Source of the DNA: CAZYFH01 sp964646815
Lineage (GTDB): Bacteria; Acidobacteriota; Vicinamibacteria; Vicinamibacterales; UBA8438
Assembly: GCA_964646815.1 (NCBI GenBank)
Contig: CAZYFH010000028.1
Coordinates: forward strand, 1 to 48,982
Direction: 5' to 3'
Length of the DNA stretch: 48,982 nucleotides
Shown: piece after piece, positions 16,155 through 25,041 of the stretch
How the letters are laid out: each line of letters begins with the position of its first letter
Numbering within the stretch: the first letter of the stretch is position 1
The notes under the pieces: model-generated
What the model was told of the DNA's origin: nothing
Databases searched by the model: none
Seen by the model: only the letters and a program-made list of their open reading frames with translations
Position numbers and translations under genes: made by a program

Positions 16155-17594
16155 TCATGGCCGATTCGGCAACACTTCGTCGCCCCGCTCGCGGAACGAG
16201 ACGTGAGGGTCGACGCCGAGGCCGGTGTCGGCGCCGAGCGCTTGCAGTAAGTCAGCCGTGCGCTGACGTTCGATAAAGGTCGCGCCAGTGCCACGGTGAC
16301 CCTGCGCGACGCGGAACGGTGTCTGGCCGTCCTTGTCCTGCGCGTTCAACGATGCGCCGTGTTCGACCAGGAATCGAACGACCGAATCTGCCCCCATGTA
16401 GGCGGCGCCGTGGAGCGCCGTGTTGCCGGCCTCGCTGACGGCGGTGACGTCGGTGCCCAGCTCGACGACCAGGTAGCGGACCGCATCCAGCGCGCGGCCC
16501 TCGTGCCAGTTCGCCGAGCCGTCGGTTTGGCCTAGCCCCGCCGCCACCATCAGCGGCGTCGTCTGTCCGTCACTCGTCAAACGCGAATCAGCGCCATGGT
16601 CGAGGAGTTGCTGCATCAGAACGGCGTCGAGGTACGCAGCCGCGAGCCAGAATGGCGTCGCCTCCGCCACGTTGACGACCGCGCTCGAATCGCCTGCACC
16701 CCGGAACGCGCCTGGAGGGACGCGTCTGGCTAGCCGGGTGTTCGGATCGGCGCCGCGCGCCAGGAGTGCCCCCACCAGCTCCGATGTGCCGCCCGCGACC
16801 GCGGCGTGCAGGGCGCTGTACCCGGCGAGCTGCGCGTTCGGGTCGGCGTCCCTAGACAGCAGGACCATCGCCAGCGTCTCGTGACCGCTGGCGATCGCGA
16901 GCGTGAGCGACGATGTGCCATTGGGCGCAGGGACGTCGACGTCGACGCCGGCGTCGAGGAGGATCTCCGCAGATTCGACCGAGCCTTCCCGCGCGGCGAA
17001 CAGCAGTGGGGTGTATCCACCTTCGGAGCGGGCGTTGACGTCGGCGCCACCCCCGATCAGGGTGCGCACTGCGGCCGGGTGCTTCTGCGATGCGGCCCAC
17101 ATTAGCGCGGTCTGGCCCTGGCGCGGCTCCGCGGCGTTGACGTCCGCCCCGCGGGACAGGAGTGCCTGCAGCACGTCGACGTTGCCGGTGTGCGCGGCGG
17201 TCATGAGCGGCGTCTCGCCGGTCGCGCGCGCGGCGTTGGGATCCGCCCCCGCGATGAGCAGCCGCTCGGCCATGACGGCGCTGCCGTTGAGGCAGGCCAG
17301 CGACAGTGGGGTGACGCCATGGTCGTTCGTGGAGTTCACATCCGCGCGGGCGTGAATCAGGAGGTCCGCAGTGTTGCCATCATCCCAGTGGGCGGCCCAA
17401 TGGAGCGCCGTGGCCCCGTCTGCCTGTGGCGTGTTGACGTCAACGCCCTCCGCCAGCAGCGCGCGGACCTCGCGCGTCTCGCGATTCTCCGCCGCGTCGA
17501 CCAGCCGAAGATCGCGGGTGGCAGCAAGACCAGCCAGCGGCAGCACCAAGGCCGCGACGGCCCATGCCCGTGAGTCTCTGACGGTGGCACGCAT
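16155..17594 (-). CDS. Secreted ankyrin-repeat protein (copy 1)
   Basis: A 479-residue protein with a signal peptide (AVAALVLPLAGLAA) and about ten ankyrin repeats covering nearly all the mature chain. Examples are GATALHWAAHWDDGNTADLL, GVTPLSLACLNG, GETPLMTAAHTGNVDVLQALL, GYTPLLFAAREG, GYSALHAAVAGG and GNTALHGAAYMGADSVVRFL. Ankyrin stacks bind proteins; export puts the partner in the periplasm or outside. The ATG has AGGAGG six bases upstream. It is divergent from the DUF1592/DUF1552 pair across 125 nt, and it is first of the long minus-strand run. The paralogue at 43092-44726 has the same opening (VRALLAEGVDVN.PQADG) and the same divergent partner, which suggests a functional link, not chance. 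Confidence 0.95.
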   Translation of the reverse strand: MRATVRDSRAWAVAALVLPLAGLAATRDLRLVDAAENRETREVRALLAEGVDVNTPQADGATALHWAAHWDDGNTADLLIHARADVNSTNDHGVTPLSLACLNGSAVMAERLLIAGADPNAARATGETPLMTAAHTGNVDVLQALLSRGADVNAAEPRQGQTALMWAASQKHPAAVRTLIGGGADVNARSEGGYTPLLFAAREGSVESAEILLDAGVDVDVPAPNGTSSLTLAIASGHETLAMVLLSRDADPNAQLAGYSALHAAVAGGTSELVGALLARGADPNTRLARRVPPGAFRGAGDSSAVVNVAEATPFWLAAAYLDAVLMQQLLDHGADSRLTSDGQTTPLMVAAGLGQTDGSANWHEGRALDAVRYLVVELGTDVTAVSEAGNTALHGAAYMGADSVVRFLVEHGASLNAQDKDGQTPFRVAQGHRGTGATFIERQRTADLLQALGADTGLGVDPHVSFRERGDEVLPNRP

Positions 17595-17646
17595 CGGTTG
17601 CCTCCTTAACGTCCGGCTCGACGCTAAGCTTCTTTTTCGTAGACAG

Positions 17647-17674
17647 TTGAGTGGACCGTAAGGTAGCGTATTAT
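17647..17674 (+). promoter_or_regulatory. Candidate promoter for the first DUF1592-DUF1552 pair
   Basis: TTGAGT (17647-17652) and TATTAT (17669-17674) are separated by 16 nt and lie 45 nt before the ATG at 17720. The -10 matches TATAAT at 5 of 6, the -35 matches at 4 of 6. Its position argues against the in-frame GTG at 17651 being the translation start. Assigned by eye only. Confidence 0.4.
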
Positions 17675-17719
17675 GCCCTCCGAAGCGAACGCAAATATGG
17701 ACACCGGGGGTGTTGGCGA

Positions 17720-20248
17720 ATGTCAGGATCCGCTCTACGCACGCGTGTCAGCGGTCTCACGTTTGTGGTGGCCGGCGCGCTCGGCATCGCGCTGCAGGCT
17801 CAGAGCCTCATGGCTCGGTCGTCGGTTCCGGCGGCCGCGCCTGGTGTGCCCTCGGCGCAGACGGCAACTCCACCGACCCAGGCATCGCCAGAGGTCGAGC
17901 TCGCTTCAGGCTACCGACTCGTGCTCGATCGCTACTGCGTCGCCTGCCACAACGACCGACTGCAAACAGCCGGTCTGACGCTTGATTTCGACACGCTCGA
18001 CGTGGACCAGGTGAGCCACCGGCCGGACGTGTGGGAGAAGGTTGCGCAGAAGCTGCGTACCCGGTCGATGCCCCCGACTGGGCGACCACGACCGGATCAC
18101 GCCACCTACGACGGCTTTGCGTCGTGGCTGGAAACTGGTCTTGACCGCGCCGCGACGGCCAACCCCAGACCCGGGCGTGCGGCCGTCCACCGGCTCAATC
18201 GCACGGAGTACACGAACGCGGTCCGTGACTTGCTAGATCTGGAGATCGACGGCCGGGCGCTCCTTCCGGCTGACGAGTCTGGCCACGGATTCGACACCAT
18301 CGCCGATCTGCTTTCGGTCTCCCCGGGGTTGCTCGAGCGTTACATGTCCGCGGCCACGAAGATCAGTCGCCTGGCCGTTGGGGATGTGGCCCTGCGTCCC
18401 GTCATCCAGACGTACAGTGTCCGCCCGACGCTCGTGCAAGACGAGCGCATGAGTGATGCATTGCCGTTTGGGACGCGGGGCGGCATCGCGATTCGGCATC
18501 GCTTCCCGGTCGACGGCGAGTACGTCGTCAAGATCCGGCTGCAACGGACGTGGATGGACGAGATTCGCGGTCTCGCTGAGCCGCATCAGCTCGAGGTGCG
18601 CCTCGAACGCGCGCGACTCGCGCTGTTCACCATCGGCGGCACGTACAAGGACCCTGCACCTGACTATCGCCTCCGACAGGAGCGCGGACAGGCCGCCGAC
18701 GATGCACTTGCTCGACTCGAATACGAGATGACGGCCGACGCCGGCCTCGAGGTCCGCTTTCAGGCCAAGGCCGGGACCCGCCTCGTCGGTATCGCGTTCC
18801 AACAGGACAGGCTTGCGCCGGAAGGCGTCTTGCGGCAACGTCCATCCGTGTCGAGCTTCGCGTTCCGATCAATCAAAAACACCGATCCGGGTGTCGACAC
18901 CGTTCAGATCATCGGACCCTACAACGCCACCGCCCTGGGGGACACTCCTAGCCGGCGGCGGATATTCGTCTGTCGACCCGCGGCCCCCCACGACGAGGAT
19001 CGCTGCGCCACCGAGATAATCGCCACGCTTGCCCGGCGCGCATATCGCCGCCCCGTTTCGGACGCTGACATCGAGACGCTCCTCGGCTTCTACCAGGACG
19101 CTGGTCGCACGAAGGGATTTGAGGCCGGCATCGGCCTCGCGCTCGAGCGGTTGCTCGTGGACCCGGACTTTCTGTTCCGTGTCGAGCGGGATACGCCGAG
19201 CGCTCCGGGGTCGGCGTATCCGATCAGCGACATTGAGTTGGCGTCCCGGTTGTCCTTCTTTCTCTGGAGCAGCATTCCCGATGATGAACTGCTCGGCCTC
19301 GCTGAGGGGGGCCGGCTCCGCGATCCGTCGGTGCTCGAGGCGCAGGTGCGCCGCATGCTTGCCGACTCGCGTTCGACGGCACTTGTGACCAATTTCGCGG
19401 GGCAGTGGCTATATCTGCGCAATATGCGGCTGGTGTTTCCGGATCCGGAGGCCTTTCCAGAATTCGACGACAACCTTCGTGATGCCTTCCAGCGGGAGAC
19501 CGAGCTGTTCGTCGAGAGCATCCTACGTGGGGACCGCAGCGTGCTGGACCTCCTGCGTGCCGACCACACGTTTCTCAACGCGCGGCTGGCCCGCCACTAC
19601 GGAATCCCCAACATCTACGGTAACCATTTCCGGCGCGTCACCGTTGGCGAGGCGCGCCGCGGCTTGCTCGGCCATGGAAGCATCCTCACGGTGACCTCGT
19701 ACGCGCACCGGACGTCTCCCGTCGTACGTGGCAAGTGGTTGCTGGAGAACATTCTGGGCGCTCCCCCCCTGCCGCCGCCGGCCGACATCCCGGCGCTCGA
19801 GGAAAACGACGACAGCGGTCACGCGCGCTCTGTACGAGAACGGTTGGAACAGCACCGACGGAGCCCTGTCTGCGCTAGTTGTCACGCGCAGATGGACCCA
19901 CTTGGATTCGCGCTGGAGAACTTCGACGCGATCGGCCGCTGGCGGGAGACGGGCGACGCCGCCACCGCGATCGATGCGTCGGGCACGCTGCCCGATGGCA
20001 CGGAGTTCTCCGGTCCGGTGGAGTTGCGGACGGCGTTACTGAACGAGACGTACCGCGGTCAGTTTGCGAGAACTGTCACGCGGAAGCTCCTCACGTATGC
20101 TCTTGGCCGCGGGCTCGAGCCGTACGACGCTCCGGCCGTCCGCGCCATCACGCATGAGGCCGCGCCGAGCGACTACCGCTGGTCGTCGCTCATTCTGGGA
20201 ATCGTCAAGAGCGTGCCGTTTCAAATGAGAGGGTTGCCGGAACCATGA
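17720..20248 (+). CDS. DUF1592-type cytochrome protein (PSD3-PSD5-PSD4-PSCyt3-PSD2), copy 1
   Basis: An 842-residue exported protein of the planctomycete-type cytochrome family. It has an N-terminal c-haem motif C73-V-A-C76-H77, a DUF1587-like region (HRLNRTEYTNAVRDLLDLEID), DUF1595/DUF1592-like regions (ALARRAYRRPV, LSFFLWSSIPDDELL, NFAGQWLYLRNM), then a DUF1588-like segment with a second CxxCH (C718-A-S-C-H722, MDPLGFALENFDAIGRWR) and a DUF1585-like tail (LLTYALGRGLEPYDAPAVRAI). Two haem sites suggest electron transfer. The ATG at 17720 fits a signal peptide and a GGGGGTG site; an upstream GTG at 17651 overlaps the promoter. The stop TGA overlaps the next gene by ATGA, so the two are coupled. 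The paralogue is at 44894-47383. Biochemical activity of the family is not established. Confidence 0.93.
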   Translation: MSGSALRTRVSGLTFVVAGALGIALQAQSLMARSSVPAAAPGVPSAQTATPPTQASPEVELASGYRLVLDRYCVACHNDRLQTAGLTLDFDTLDVDQVSHRPDVWEKVAQKLRTRSMPPTGRPRPDHATYDGFASWLETGLDRAATANPRPGRAAVHRLNRTEYTNAVRDLLDLEIDGRALLPADESGHGFDTIADLLSVSPGLLERYMSAATKISRLAVGDVALRPVIQTYSVRPTLVQDERMSDALPFGTRGGIAIRHRFPVDGEYVVKIRLQRTWMDEIRGLAEPHQLEVRLERARLALFTIGGTYKDPAPDYRLRQERGQAADDALARLEYEMTADAGLEVRFQAKAGTRLVGIAFQQDRLAPEGVLRQRPSVSSFAFRSIKNTDPGVDTVQIIGPYNATALGDTPSRRRIFVCRPAAPHDEDRCATEIIATLARRAYRRPVSDADIETLLGFYQDAGRTKGFEAGIGLALERLLVDPDFLFRVERDTPSAPGSAYPISDIELASRLSFFLWSSIPDDELLGLAEGGRLRDPSVLEAQVRRMLADSRSTALVTNFAGQWLYLRNMRLVFPDPEAFPEFDDNLRDAFQRETELFVESILRGDRSVLDLLRADHTFLNARLARHYGIPNIYGNHFRRVTVGEARRGLLGHGSILTVTSYAHRTSPVVRGKWLLENILGAPPLPPPADIPALEENDDSGHARSVRERLEQHRRSPVCASCHAQMDPLGFALENFDAIGRWRETGDAATAIDASGTLPDGTEFSGPVELRTALLNETYRGQFARTVTRKLLTYALGRGLEPYDAPAVRAITHEAAPSDYRWSSLILGIVKSVPFQMRGLPEP

Positions 20249-21600
20249 TCATCACCAAGAAACACCTGCCGCGTCGGACGGTGCTACGGGGCCTCGGTGC
20301 CGCGGTAGCGTTGCCATTGCTCGACAGCATGGTGCCGGCGGCGGCGGCGCTCAGCCGCACGGCGGCCAAGCCGGTCCGCCGGCTTGGGGTTGTTTACGTG
20401 CCGAACGGGATGGCGATGTCGAGCTGGACGCCCGCCCAGACGGGTGCGGAGTTTGAGCTCACGCCGATTCTGCAGCCACTGGCGCCATTTCAGGATCAGT
20501 TGCTGGTACTCAGTGGGCTCGCCGACGAGCTCGCGTTCCCGCGGGCAGGGGAAGGCGCCGGCGATCATGCGCGCGCCGCCGGCACGTTTCTGACCGGCGT
20601 GCACGTGAAGAAAACCGAGGGTGCCGATATCCATGCGGGCATCTCGATGGACCAGATCGCGGCGCGGGAGTTCGGCAAAGAGACCCAGTTGGCCTCGCTC
20701 GAGCTCGCCATTGAGTCCGTCGAGCTCATGGGCGCGTGTGACGGCGGCTACGCCTGCGCATACGGCAACACGATCGCGTGGCGCACGCCCACGATGCCGT
20801 TGCCGATGGAAAACGATCCCCGTGCGCTGTTCGAGCGATTGTTCGGGGTCAGTCAGACCACCGACCCGGCGGCGCGTCTCGAGCGTCTCCGGACGAACCG
20901 CAGCATTCTCGACTCGGTGACCGACAAGGCGGGTCAGGTCCGGCGCCAGCTCCATCCGAGCGACCAGGCTCGGCTCACCGAATACCTCGAGGCGATTCGC
21001 GATATCGAGCGGCGCATTCAGAAGGCTGAGGAGCAAAGCGACCGCGAGCTGCCGCTCGTCGAGCAGCCGGCGGGCATCCCGGCCACGTTTGCCGAACATG
21101 CCACGCTCATGTTCGATCTGTTGGCCGTGGCTTACCAGGCCGACTTGACGCGCGTCAGCACCTTCATGATGGGACGCGAAGTCAGCGGCCGGGCCTATCC
21201 CGAGATCGGCGTGCCCGACTCGCACCACCCGGTGTCGCACCATCAAAATCGGCCCGAGATGATCGCGAAGCTGGCGAAGATCAACGGGTTCCACATGCAG
21301 ATGGTGGCCGGCTTCCTGGAGAAGCTTCGGTCGACGCCAGACGGCGACGGTTCGCTGCTCGATCATTCGATGATCCTGTACGGCTCCGGGATCAGCGATA
21401 GCAATACGCATTTCCACGACAATCTTCCGGTCGCGTTGGTCGGCGGCGGTGACGGTCAGCTCAGGGGCGGACGGCATCTCCAGTATCCCGAGGACACGCC
21501 GATCTCCAACTTGTACTTGAGCCTGCTGGGCAAGCTCGGGATTCCCATGGAGACGTTCGGTAACAGCACGGGGAAGCTGGACGTTCTTACGGATGTCTAG
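20245..21600 (+). CDS. DUF1552 (HXXSHH) protein with twin-arginine signal, copy 1
   Basis: A 451-residue protein of Pfam DUF1552. The family's HXXSHH signature is present as H328-P-V-S331-H332-H333 within IGVPDSHH. The N-terminus carries RRTVLRG (R10-R11) and an alanine-rich hydrophobic stretch, a probable Tat signal, so a folded, possibly metal-bearing protein may be exported. Other conserved blocks are YVPNGMAM, FLTGVHVKKTEGADIHAGIS and MILYGSGISD. Its ATG overlaps the preceding stop (ATGA), showing tight coupling with the DUF1592 protein; this pairing is common for the two families. DUF1552 is related in appearance to DUF1501 and the alkaline-phosphatase/sulfatase superfamily, but catalysis is unproven. 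The stop is TAG; 199 nt of non-coding sequence follow, with a conserved element and a hairpin. Confidence 0.95.
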   Translation: MIITKKHLPRRTVLRGLGAAVALPLLDSMVPAAAALSRTAAKPVRRLGVVYVPNGMAMSSWTPAQTGAEFELTPILQPLAPFQDQLLVLSGLADELAFPRAGEGAGDHARAAGTFLTGVHVKKTEGADIHAGISMDQIAAREFGKETQLASLELAIESVELMGACDGGYACAYGNTIAWRTPTMPLPMENDPRALFERLFGVSQTTDPAARLERLRTNRSILDSVTDKAGQVRRQLHPSDQARLTEYLEAIRDIERRIQKAEEQSDRELPLVEQPAGIPATFAEHATLMFDLLAVAYQADLTRVSTFMMGREVSGRAYPEIGVPDSHHPVSHHQNRPEMIAKLAKINGFHMQMVAGFLEKLRSTPDGDGSLLDHSMILYGSGISDSNTHFHDNLPVALVGGGDGQLRGGRHLQYPEDTPISNLYLSLLGKLGIPMETFGNSTGKLDVLTDV

Positions 21601-21605
21601 TGACC

Positions 21606-21644
21606 TGGCCTGTATCGGGTAAATCGATAGCGCTCACCGGGAGG
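21606..21644 (+). repeat. 39-nt conserved element, copy 2 (upstream of the MBL-fold gene)
   Basis: Partner of 4235-4273, sharing TGGC, TGTATCGGGT, AATC, ATAGC and CACCGGG blocks with only scattered transitions. It starts six bases after the DUF1552 stop and ends 155 nt before the next start codon. It is directly followed by the perfect hairpin at 21647-21672. Confidence 0.55.
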
Positions 21645-21646
21645 AG

Positions 21647-21672
21647 CGTCCAGCGATGGTCGGCGCTGGACG
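21647..21672. repeat. Perfect 9-bp hairpin downstream of the DUF1552 gene
   Basis: CGTCCAGCG (21647-21655), an 8-base loop, and CGCTGGACG (21664-21672) form a perfect stem. No T-run follows, so it is not a classic intrinsic terminator. It could be part of an untranslated leader of the downstream hydrolase gene, or a protein-binding site. Confidence 0.6.
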
Positions 21673-21799
21673 ATGCCGCAGCGCGGTCACAGACGCCGTG
21701 TATGCTCCCTCGTCGCGCCTTGTACTGGCCGGACGCGCTTGGATCCCACAGCGTCTCGGTGCGACGCGGCACTTTCGCCACTAGTCTCGGGAGGACGAG

Positions 21800-22747
21800 A
21801 TGAGGCGTATCCTTTGCCTGGCGACCATCACGGTGGTTGGGGCCCTGTTGACCGTCGTGACCAACGAGGCACGGCAGACTCGCCATCGCATACGCCCACT
21901 CGAGCTCGCCGACAACCTCTATATGCTCACGTCCGACCCCGAGGAACAGGGCATGCGGACCGGGGGGAACACTGCGGTCTTCGTCACCTCGACCGGCGTC
22001 GCGCTCGTCGACACCAAGATCAGCGGCTACGGCCAGGACATCCTCGCAGAGGTTCGAAAGATCACCGACAAGCCGGTGACGACCATCATTAACACGCATA
22101 CGCATTGGGACCACAGCGGCGCCAACACTGAATTTCCTCACACGGTCGACTTTGTCGCTCACGAGAACACTGCGGGTCATATGGCGAGCCGCGACTGCGA
22201 TGACGGCGCTGGCTTCGAGGGAGGGTCGATCAAGAACTGCGAGGCGTTCAGGGGTGAGGATCGAAAGTATCTGCCGAAGACGACGTTTTTGACCAAGACC
22301 TCACTGTTCCACGGCCCCGATCAGATCGACCTGTACTATTTCGGCCGCGGCCACACGGACGGCGATACCTTCGTCGTGTTCCGGGCCGCCAGGACGATGC
22401 ACACCGGCGACATGATGGCGCGCAAGGGCCTTCCGTTCATCGATGCCGTCAATACGAACGGCAGTGCGATCGAGTTCGGTGCGACGCTCAAGAAGGCGGT
22501 CGAAGGGATCCGAGACGTCGACACGATCATCCCTGGGCATGCCGACGATCCGCTGACATGGGACGATCTCGTTGACTACGCCGGGTTCTACAACGACCTG
22601 CTGACCAGGGTTCAGCAAGAGGCCGCCAACGGTCGCAGTCCCGCGGAGATCGTGGACGCTTACACAGTGCCGGACCGGTATCGTGACTTCCAGGCGCCCG
22701 CGAATCGTGTCGAGAGTATCGTGCAGCTAATCCACGACGGGCGGTAG
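21800..22747 (+). CDS. Exported metallo-beta-lactamase-fold hydrolase
   Basis: A 315-residue MBL-fold protein with a signal peptide to about residue 25. The metal motif H100-T-H102-W-D104-H105 (HxHxDH) is intact, with later ligands likely at H185 (GRGHTDGD), D204 (HTGDM) and H247 (PGHADD). A substrate pocket loop is suggested by the inserted NTAGHMASRDCDDGAGFEGG segment. The overall form (RTGGNTAVFVTSTGVALVDTK) resembles subclass B3-like and quinoprotein-relay-associated MBL proteins often found near PQQ enzymes; antibiotic hydrolysis is not implied. The ATG follows GGGAGGACGAG. The gene lies 199 nt after the DUF1552 stop and 38 nt before the Fes-like esterase, which probably shares its transcript. 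The substrate is unknown. Confidence 0.94.
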   Translation: MRRILCLATITVVGALLTVVTNEARQTRHRIRPLELADNLYMLTSDPEEQGMRTGGNTAVFVTSTGVALVDTKISGYGQDILAEVRKITDKPVTTIINTHTHWDHSGANTEFPHTVDFVAHENTAGHMASRDCDDGAGFEGGSIKNCEAFRGEDRKYLPKTTFLTKTSLFHGPDQIDLYYFGRGHTDGDTFVVFRAARTMHTGDMMARKGLPFIDAVNTNGSAIEFGATLKKAVEGIRDVDTIIPGHADDPLTWDDLVDYAGFYNDLLTRVQQEAANGRSPAEIVDAYTVPDRYRDFQAPANRVESIVQLIHDGR

Positions 22748-22785
22748 ACTTTGCGAAGCAGTTCGAGCGCTGCACGAGGCGGACC

Positions 22786-23802
22786 ATGATGGACCGGAGC
22801 ACAACGGTCACCCGCCGGCGGTTTCTCGCGACGAGCATGATGGGGATGGTGGGCGTGCGCGCGGCGCTGCTCGCCCGCGGGCAGCTGGACGTCGCGACCT
22901 ACCGCGCGCTCGGGCTGCACGAGCCACCCGACCTTCGCGGGGTCAGCGCCGAGGACTTCGCCCGCTTCCTGAACCCTCCGGAGGACGATCAATACCATCC
23001 CTGCGCCGAAGCGTATCCGGACCCCGCCACTCCCCGCGGCGCGCTGACGAAGTACGAGCGCTGGTCTGCCAGCCGCATCTTCGGCGGTACGGAGCGCGAC
23101 GTCTGGATCTACATTCCTGCCCAGTTCGACTCTGTGAGCGCCCCCCCGGACCTGATCGTCTTCCAGGATGGGGCAGGCTACGTGAACCCCACGGGACCGG
23201 TGCGGGCGCCGGCGGTGCTCGACTCGTTGATCCACGCCGGCGACCTGCGGCCGACCGTGGCGGTGTTCGTCAACCCGGGCACGAAGGTGCCGCCTCGGGA
23301 CGCCGCTGATCCCGAGTTCGGACGCCAACGAAGCCTCGAGTACGACTCGGTCACCGATGCCTACGTCCGGTTCGTGCTCGACGAACTCCTCCCGTTCGTC
23401 GAACGCGAGACCGGTCGGCCCGTGTCGGCGGACCCCTCCCGGCGCTCGATCTGCGGCCTCTCGAGCGGTGGCATCTGCGCGTGGACCGCCGCCTGGTTCC
23501 GGCCCGACGCCTTCGGCCGGGTCCTGAGCCACTGCGGCTCGTTCACCAATATCCGTGGCGGGCACAACTACCCGTATCTGGTACGCACCACGGCACGCAA
23601 GCCGATTCGCGCGTTCCTGACCAGTGGGACGATGGACCTCGACATCCCGATCGGGAATTGGCCTCTGGCAAACCGGCAGATGGCCTCGGCCCTCGACTAT
23701 GCTGGGTACGACTATCGGTTCGAGTTCGGCGAGGGTGGTCACACCCTCCGCCACGGTGGCGCGATCTTCGCCCAGTCCCTGCGCTGGCTTCTACGTTCGT
23801 AG
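22786..23802 (+). CDS. Fes-like alpha/beta-hydrolase esterase with Tat-like signal
   Basis: A 338-residue enterochelin-esterase-like alpha/beta-hydrolase. The nucleophile elbow GLSSGG places S226 as the catalytic serine (GxSxG), with D284 (GTMDLD) and H319 (GEGGHTLRHG) in plausible triad positions. The N-terminus (TRRRFLATSMMGMVG) is a twin-arginine-type signal. Middle segments DLIVFQDGAGY and VAVFVNPG resemble the ferric-enterobactin esterase family and the D1/esterase family of carbohydrate esterases. Either of two adjacent ATGs (22786 or 22789) fits a GAGGCGG site. It follows the MBL-fold gene by 38 nt. The true substrate may be a carbohydrate or phenolic ester, not a siderophore, since no siderophore gene is nearby. 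Confidence 0.93.
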   Translation: MMDRSTTVTRRRFLATSMMGMVGVRAALLARGQLDVATYRALGLHEPPDLRGVSAEDFARFLNPPEDDQYHPCAEAYPDPATPRGALTKYERWSASRIFGGTERDVWIYIPAQFDSVSAPPDLIVFQDGAGYVNPTGPVRAPAVLDSLIHAGDLRPTVAVFVNPGTKVPPRDAADPEFGRQRSLEYDSVTDAYVRFVLDELLPFVERETGRPVSADPSRRSICGLSSGGICAWTAAWFRPDAFGRVLSHCGSFTNIRGGHNYPYLVRTTARKPIRAFLTSGTMDLDIPIGNWPLANRQMASALDYAGYDYRFEFGEGGHTLRHGGAIFAQSLRWLLRS

Positions 23803-23866
23803 TAGCCGCGGGGTCGTGATGTGAATGTGCGGACCATGCGGTCGGGCCGAGGCCGTCGGCGCGCGC

Positions 23867-24901
23867 TCAGGTTGTGATCACGATCTTGCCGATGTGTCCC
23901 GCCGCTTCGAGCGCGTCGTACGCCGCGGGCGCGTCGTCGAACGAAAACGTGCGGTCGATCACTGGCGCGAGCCCATGCGTCACGTAGGCGTCGATCAGGC
24001 GCGACAGCATTCGGCGATTGCCCATCACGATCGGTGTCACCGTGGCGCCACTCCGAAAGACGTCCATTAAGGTCCCGGCGTCGGCCGTGGCGGCGCCGGC
24101 GGGCGCGCCGCCAGGACTGAGCAATGCCAGCATCCCAATGACGGCGACTAGGCCGCCGTAGCGCGTGGCCTTAAGGGACTGCTTCGGCGTGCCGGCGTTC
24201 TCGATGACGAGGTCCACCCCCGCGCCGCCGTTCAGCTCGCGAACCCGTTCGGCCCACTCGGGATGAGTCGTGTAGTTCACCCCGCCGTCGGCTCCGAGCG
24301 CCATGACGCGATCGAGCTTCGTGTCGCTACTCGACGTCACCAGGACGGTCGCGCCCACCAATTTGGCGATCTGTACTGCGAACATCGAGACGCCGCCGGT
24401 GCCGAGCGCCAGCACGTGGTGGCCAGGCCCGATGCGGGCGGTCTCGACGATTGCGTTCCAGGCGGTTACTCCGGCACACGCCAGCGTCGCGGCGCTCTCG
24501 TACGACATCGCGTCGGGCAGTTTCAGGAGTGCCGTCTCGGGCAACACGATCTCGTCAGCGAGCCAGCCATCGACTGAGAAGCCAACCGACTGTTTCGCCG
24601 ACGCAGGGTCGAACGCACCGTCGATCCAGTTCGTGATGGTCGTCGCGGTCACTCGGTCGCCGACAGCGACGTGGGTCACGTCCGGGCCCACGGTCACGAC
24701 GTCGCCGGCACCGTCCGACAGCGGTACTATCGGACGGTCGGCTGCCATCGGATACGTGCCATGGCGCGCGAGCAGATCGCGAAAATTGAGGGACGCGGCG
24801 CGGACGCGGATGCGCGCCTCCCGCGGCCCCGGCTCCCGTGGCGGTGCGTCCTCCTCGGCGAGCGACATCGCGTTCCCTGACCTCAGCAGCCACTGCCGCA
24901 C
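23867..24901 (-). CDS. MDR oxidoreductase, zinc-independent quinone-oxidoreductase-like
   Basis: A 344-residue medium-chain dehydrogenase/reductase. The catalytic-domain opening SLNFRDLLARHGTY matches the zinc-free quinone-reductase branch. The nucleotide-binding loop ALGTGGVSMFAVQIAKLVGA (G167-x-G169-G170) and VIENAG.P.SLKATRYGG are typical of the family, and no structural-zinc cysteine set is present. It lacks a signal peptide, so it is cytoplasmic; among exported neighbours this is unusual. The GTG start at 24901 has AAGGAAGG nine bases upstream. It lies 140 nt downstream of the DUF1501 gene, probably as an extra cistron or a separate unit, and converges on the esterase gene across 64 nt. 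NADPH preference is suggested by family, not shown here. Confidence 0.93.
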   Translation of the reverse strand: MRQWLLRSGNAMSLAEEDAPPREPGPREARIRVRAASLNFRDLLARHGTYPMAADRPIVPLSDGAGDVVTVGPDVTHVAVGDRVTATTITNWIDGAFDPASAKQSVGFSVDGWLADEIVLPETALLKLPDAMSYESAATLACAGVTAWNAIVETARIGPGHHVLALGTGGVSMFAVQIAKLVGATVLVTSSSDTKLDRVMALGADGGVNYTTHPEWAERVRELNGGAGVDLVIENAGTPKQSLKATRYGGLVAVIGMLALLSPGGAPAGAATADAGTLMDVFRSGATVTPIVMGNRRMLSRLIDAYVTHGLAPVIDRTFSFDDAPAAYDALEAAGHIGKIVITT

Positions 24902-25041
24902 AGTCGTTTTCCTTCCTTGGCGCCGGAGCGCCGGTTGGGCCGACAGACCAATGGAGGCGAGGCGGGGTGATCCTCGGCCGCGCTGGTGCCCCCATCCAGC
25001 CTTTGTGGCGGGCCCGCTTCACGTCCGGGCGACGCCGTCCG

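Noticed and set aside
20284..21477. A 397-residue minus-strand frame opposite the DUF1552 gene
   Set aside because: Shadow of a gene with the HXXSHH motif and a coupled start.
21800..22747. Antibiotic-resistance metallo-beta-lactamase
   Set aside because: Only the fold and metal ligands are shown. The neighbours and the inserted loop do not indicate beta-lactam hydrolysis.
22660..23754. A 364-residue minus-strand frame opposite the esterase gene
   Set aside because: The plus strand has the catalytic GLSSGG and Tat signal; the minus frame has no recognisable features.
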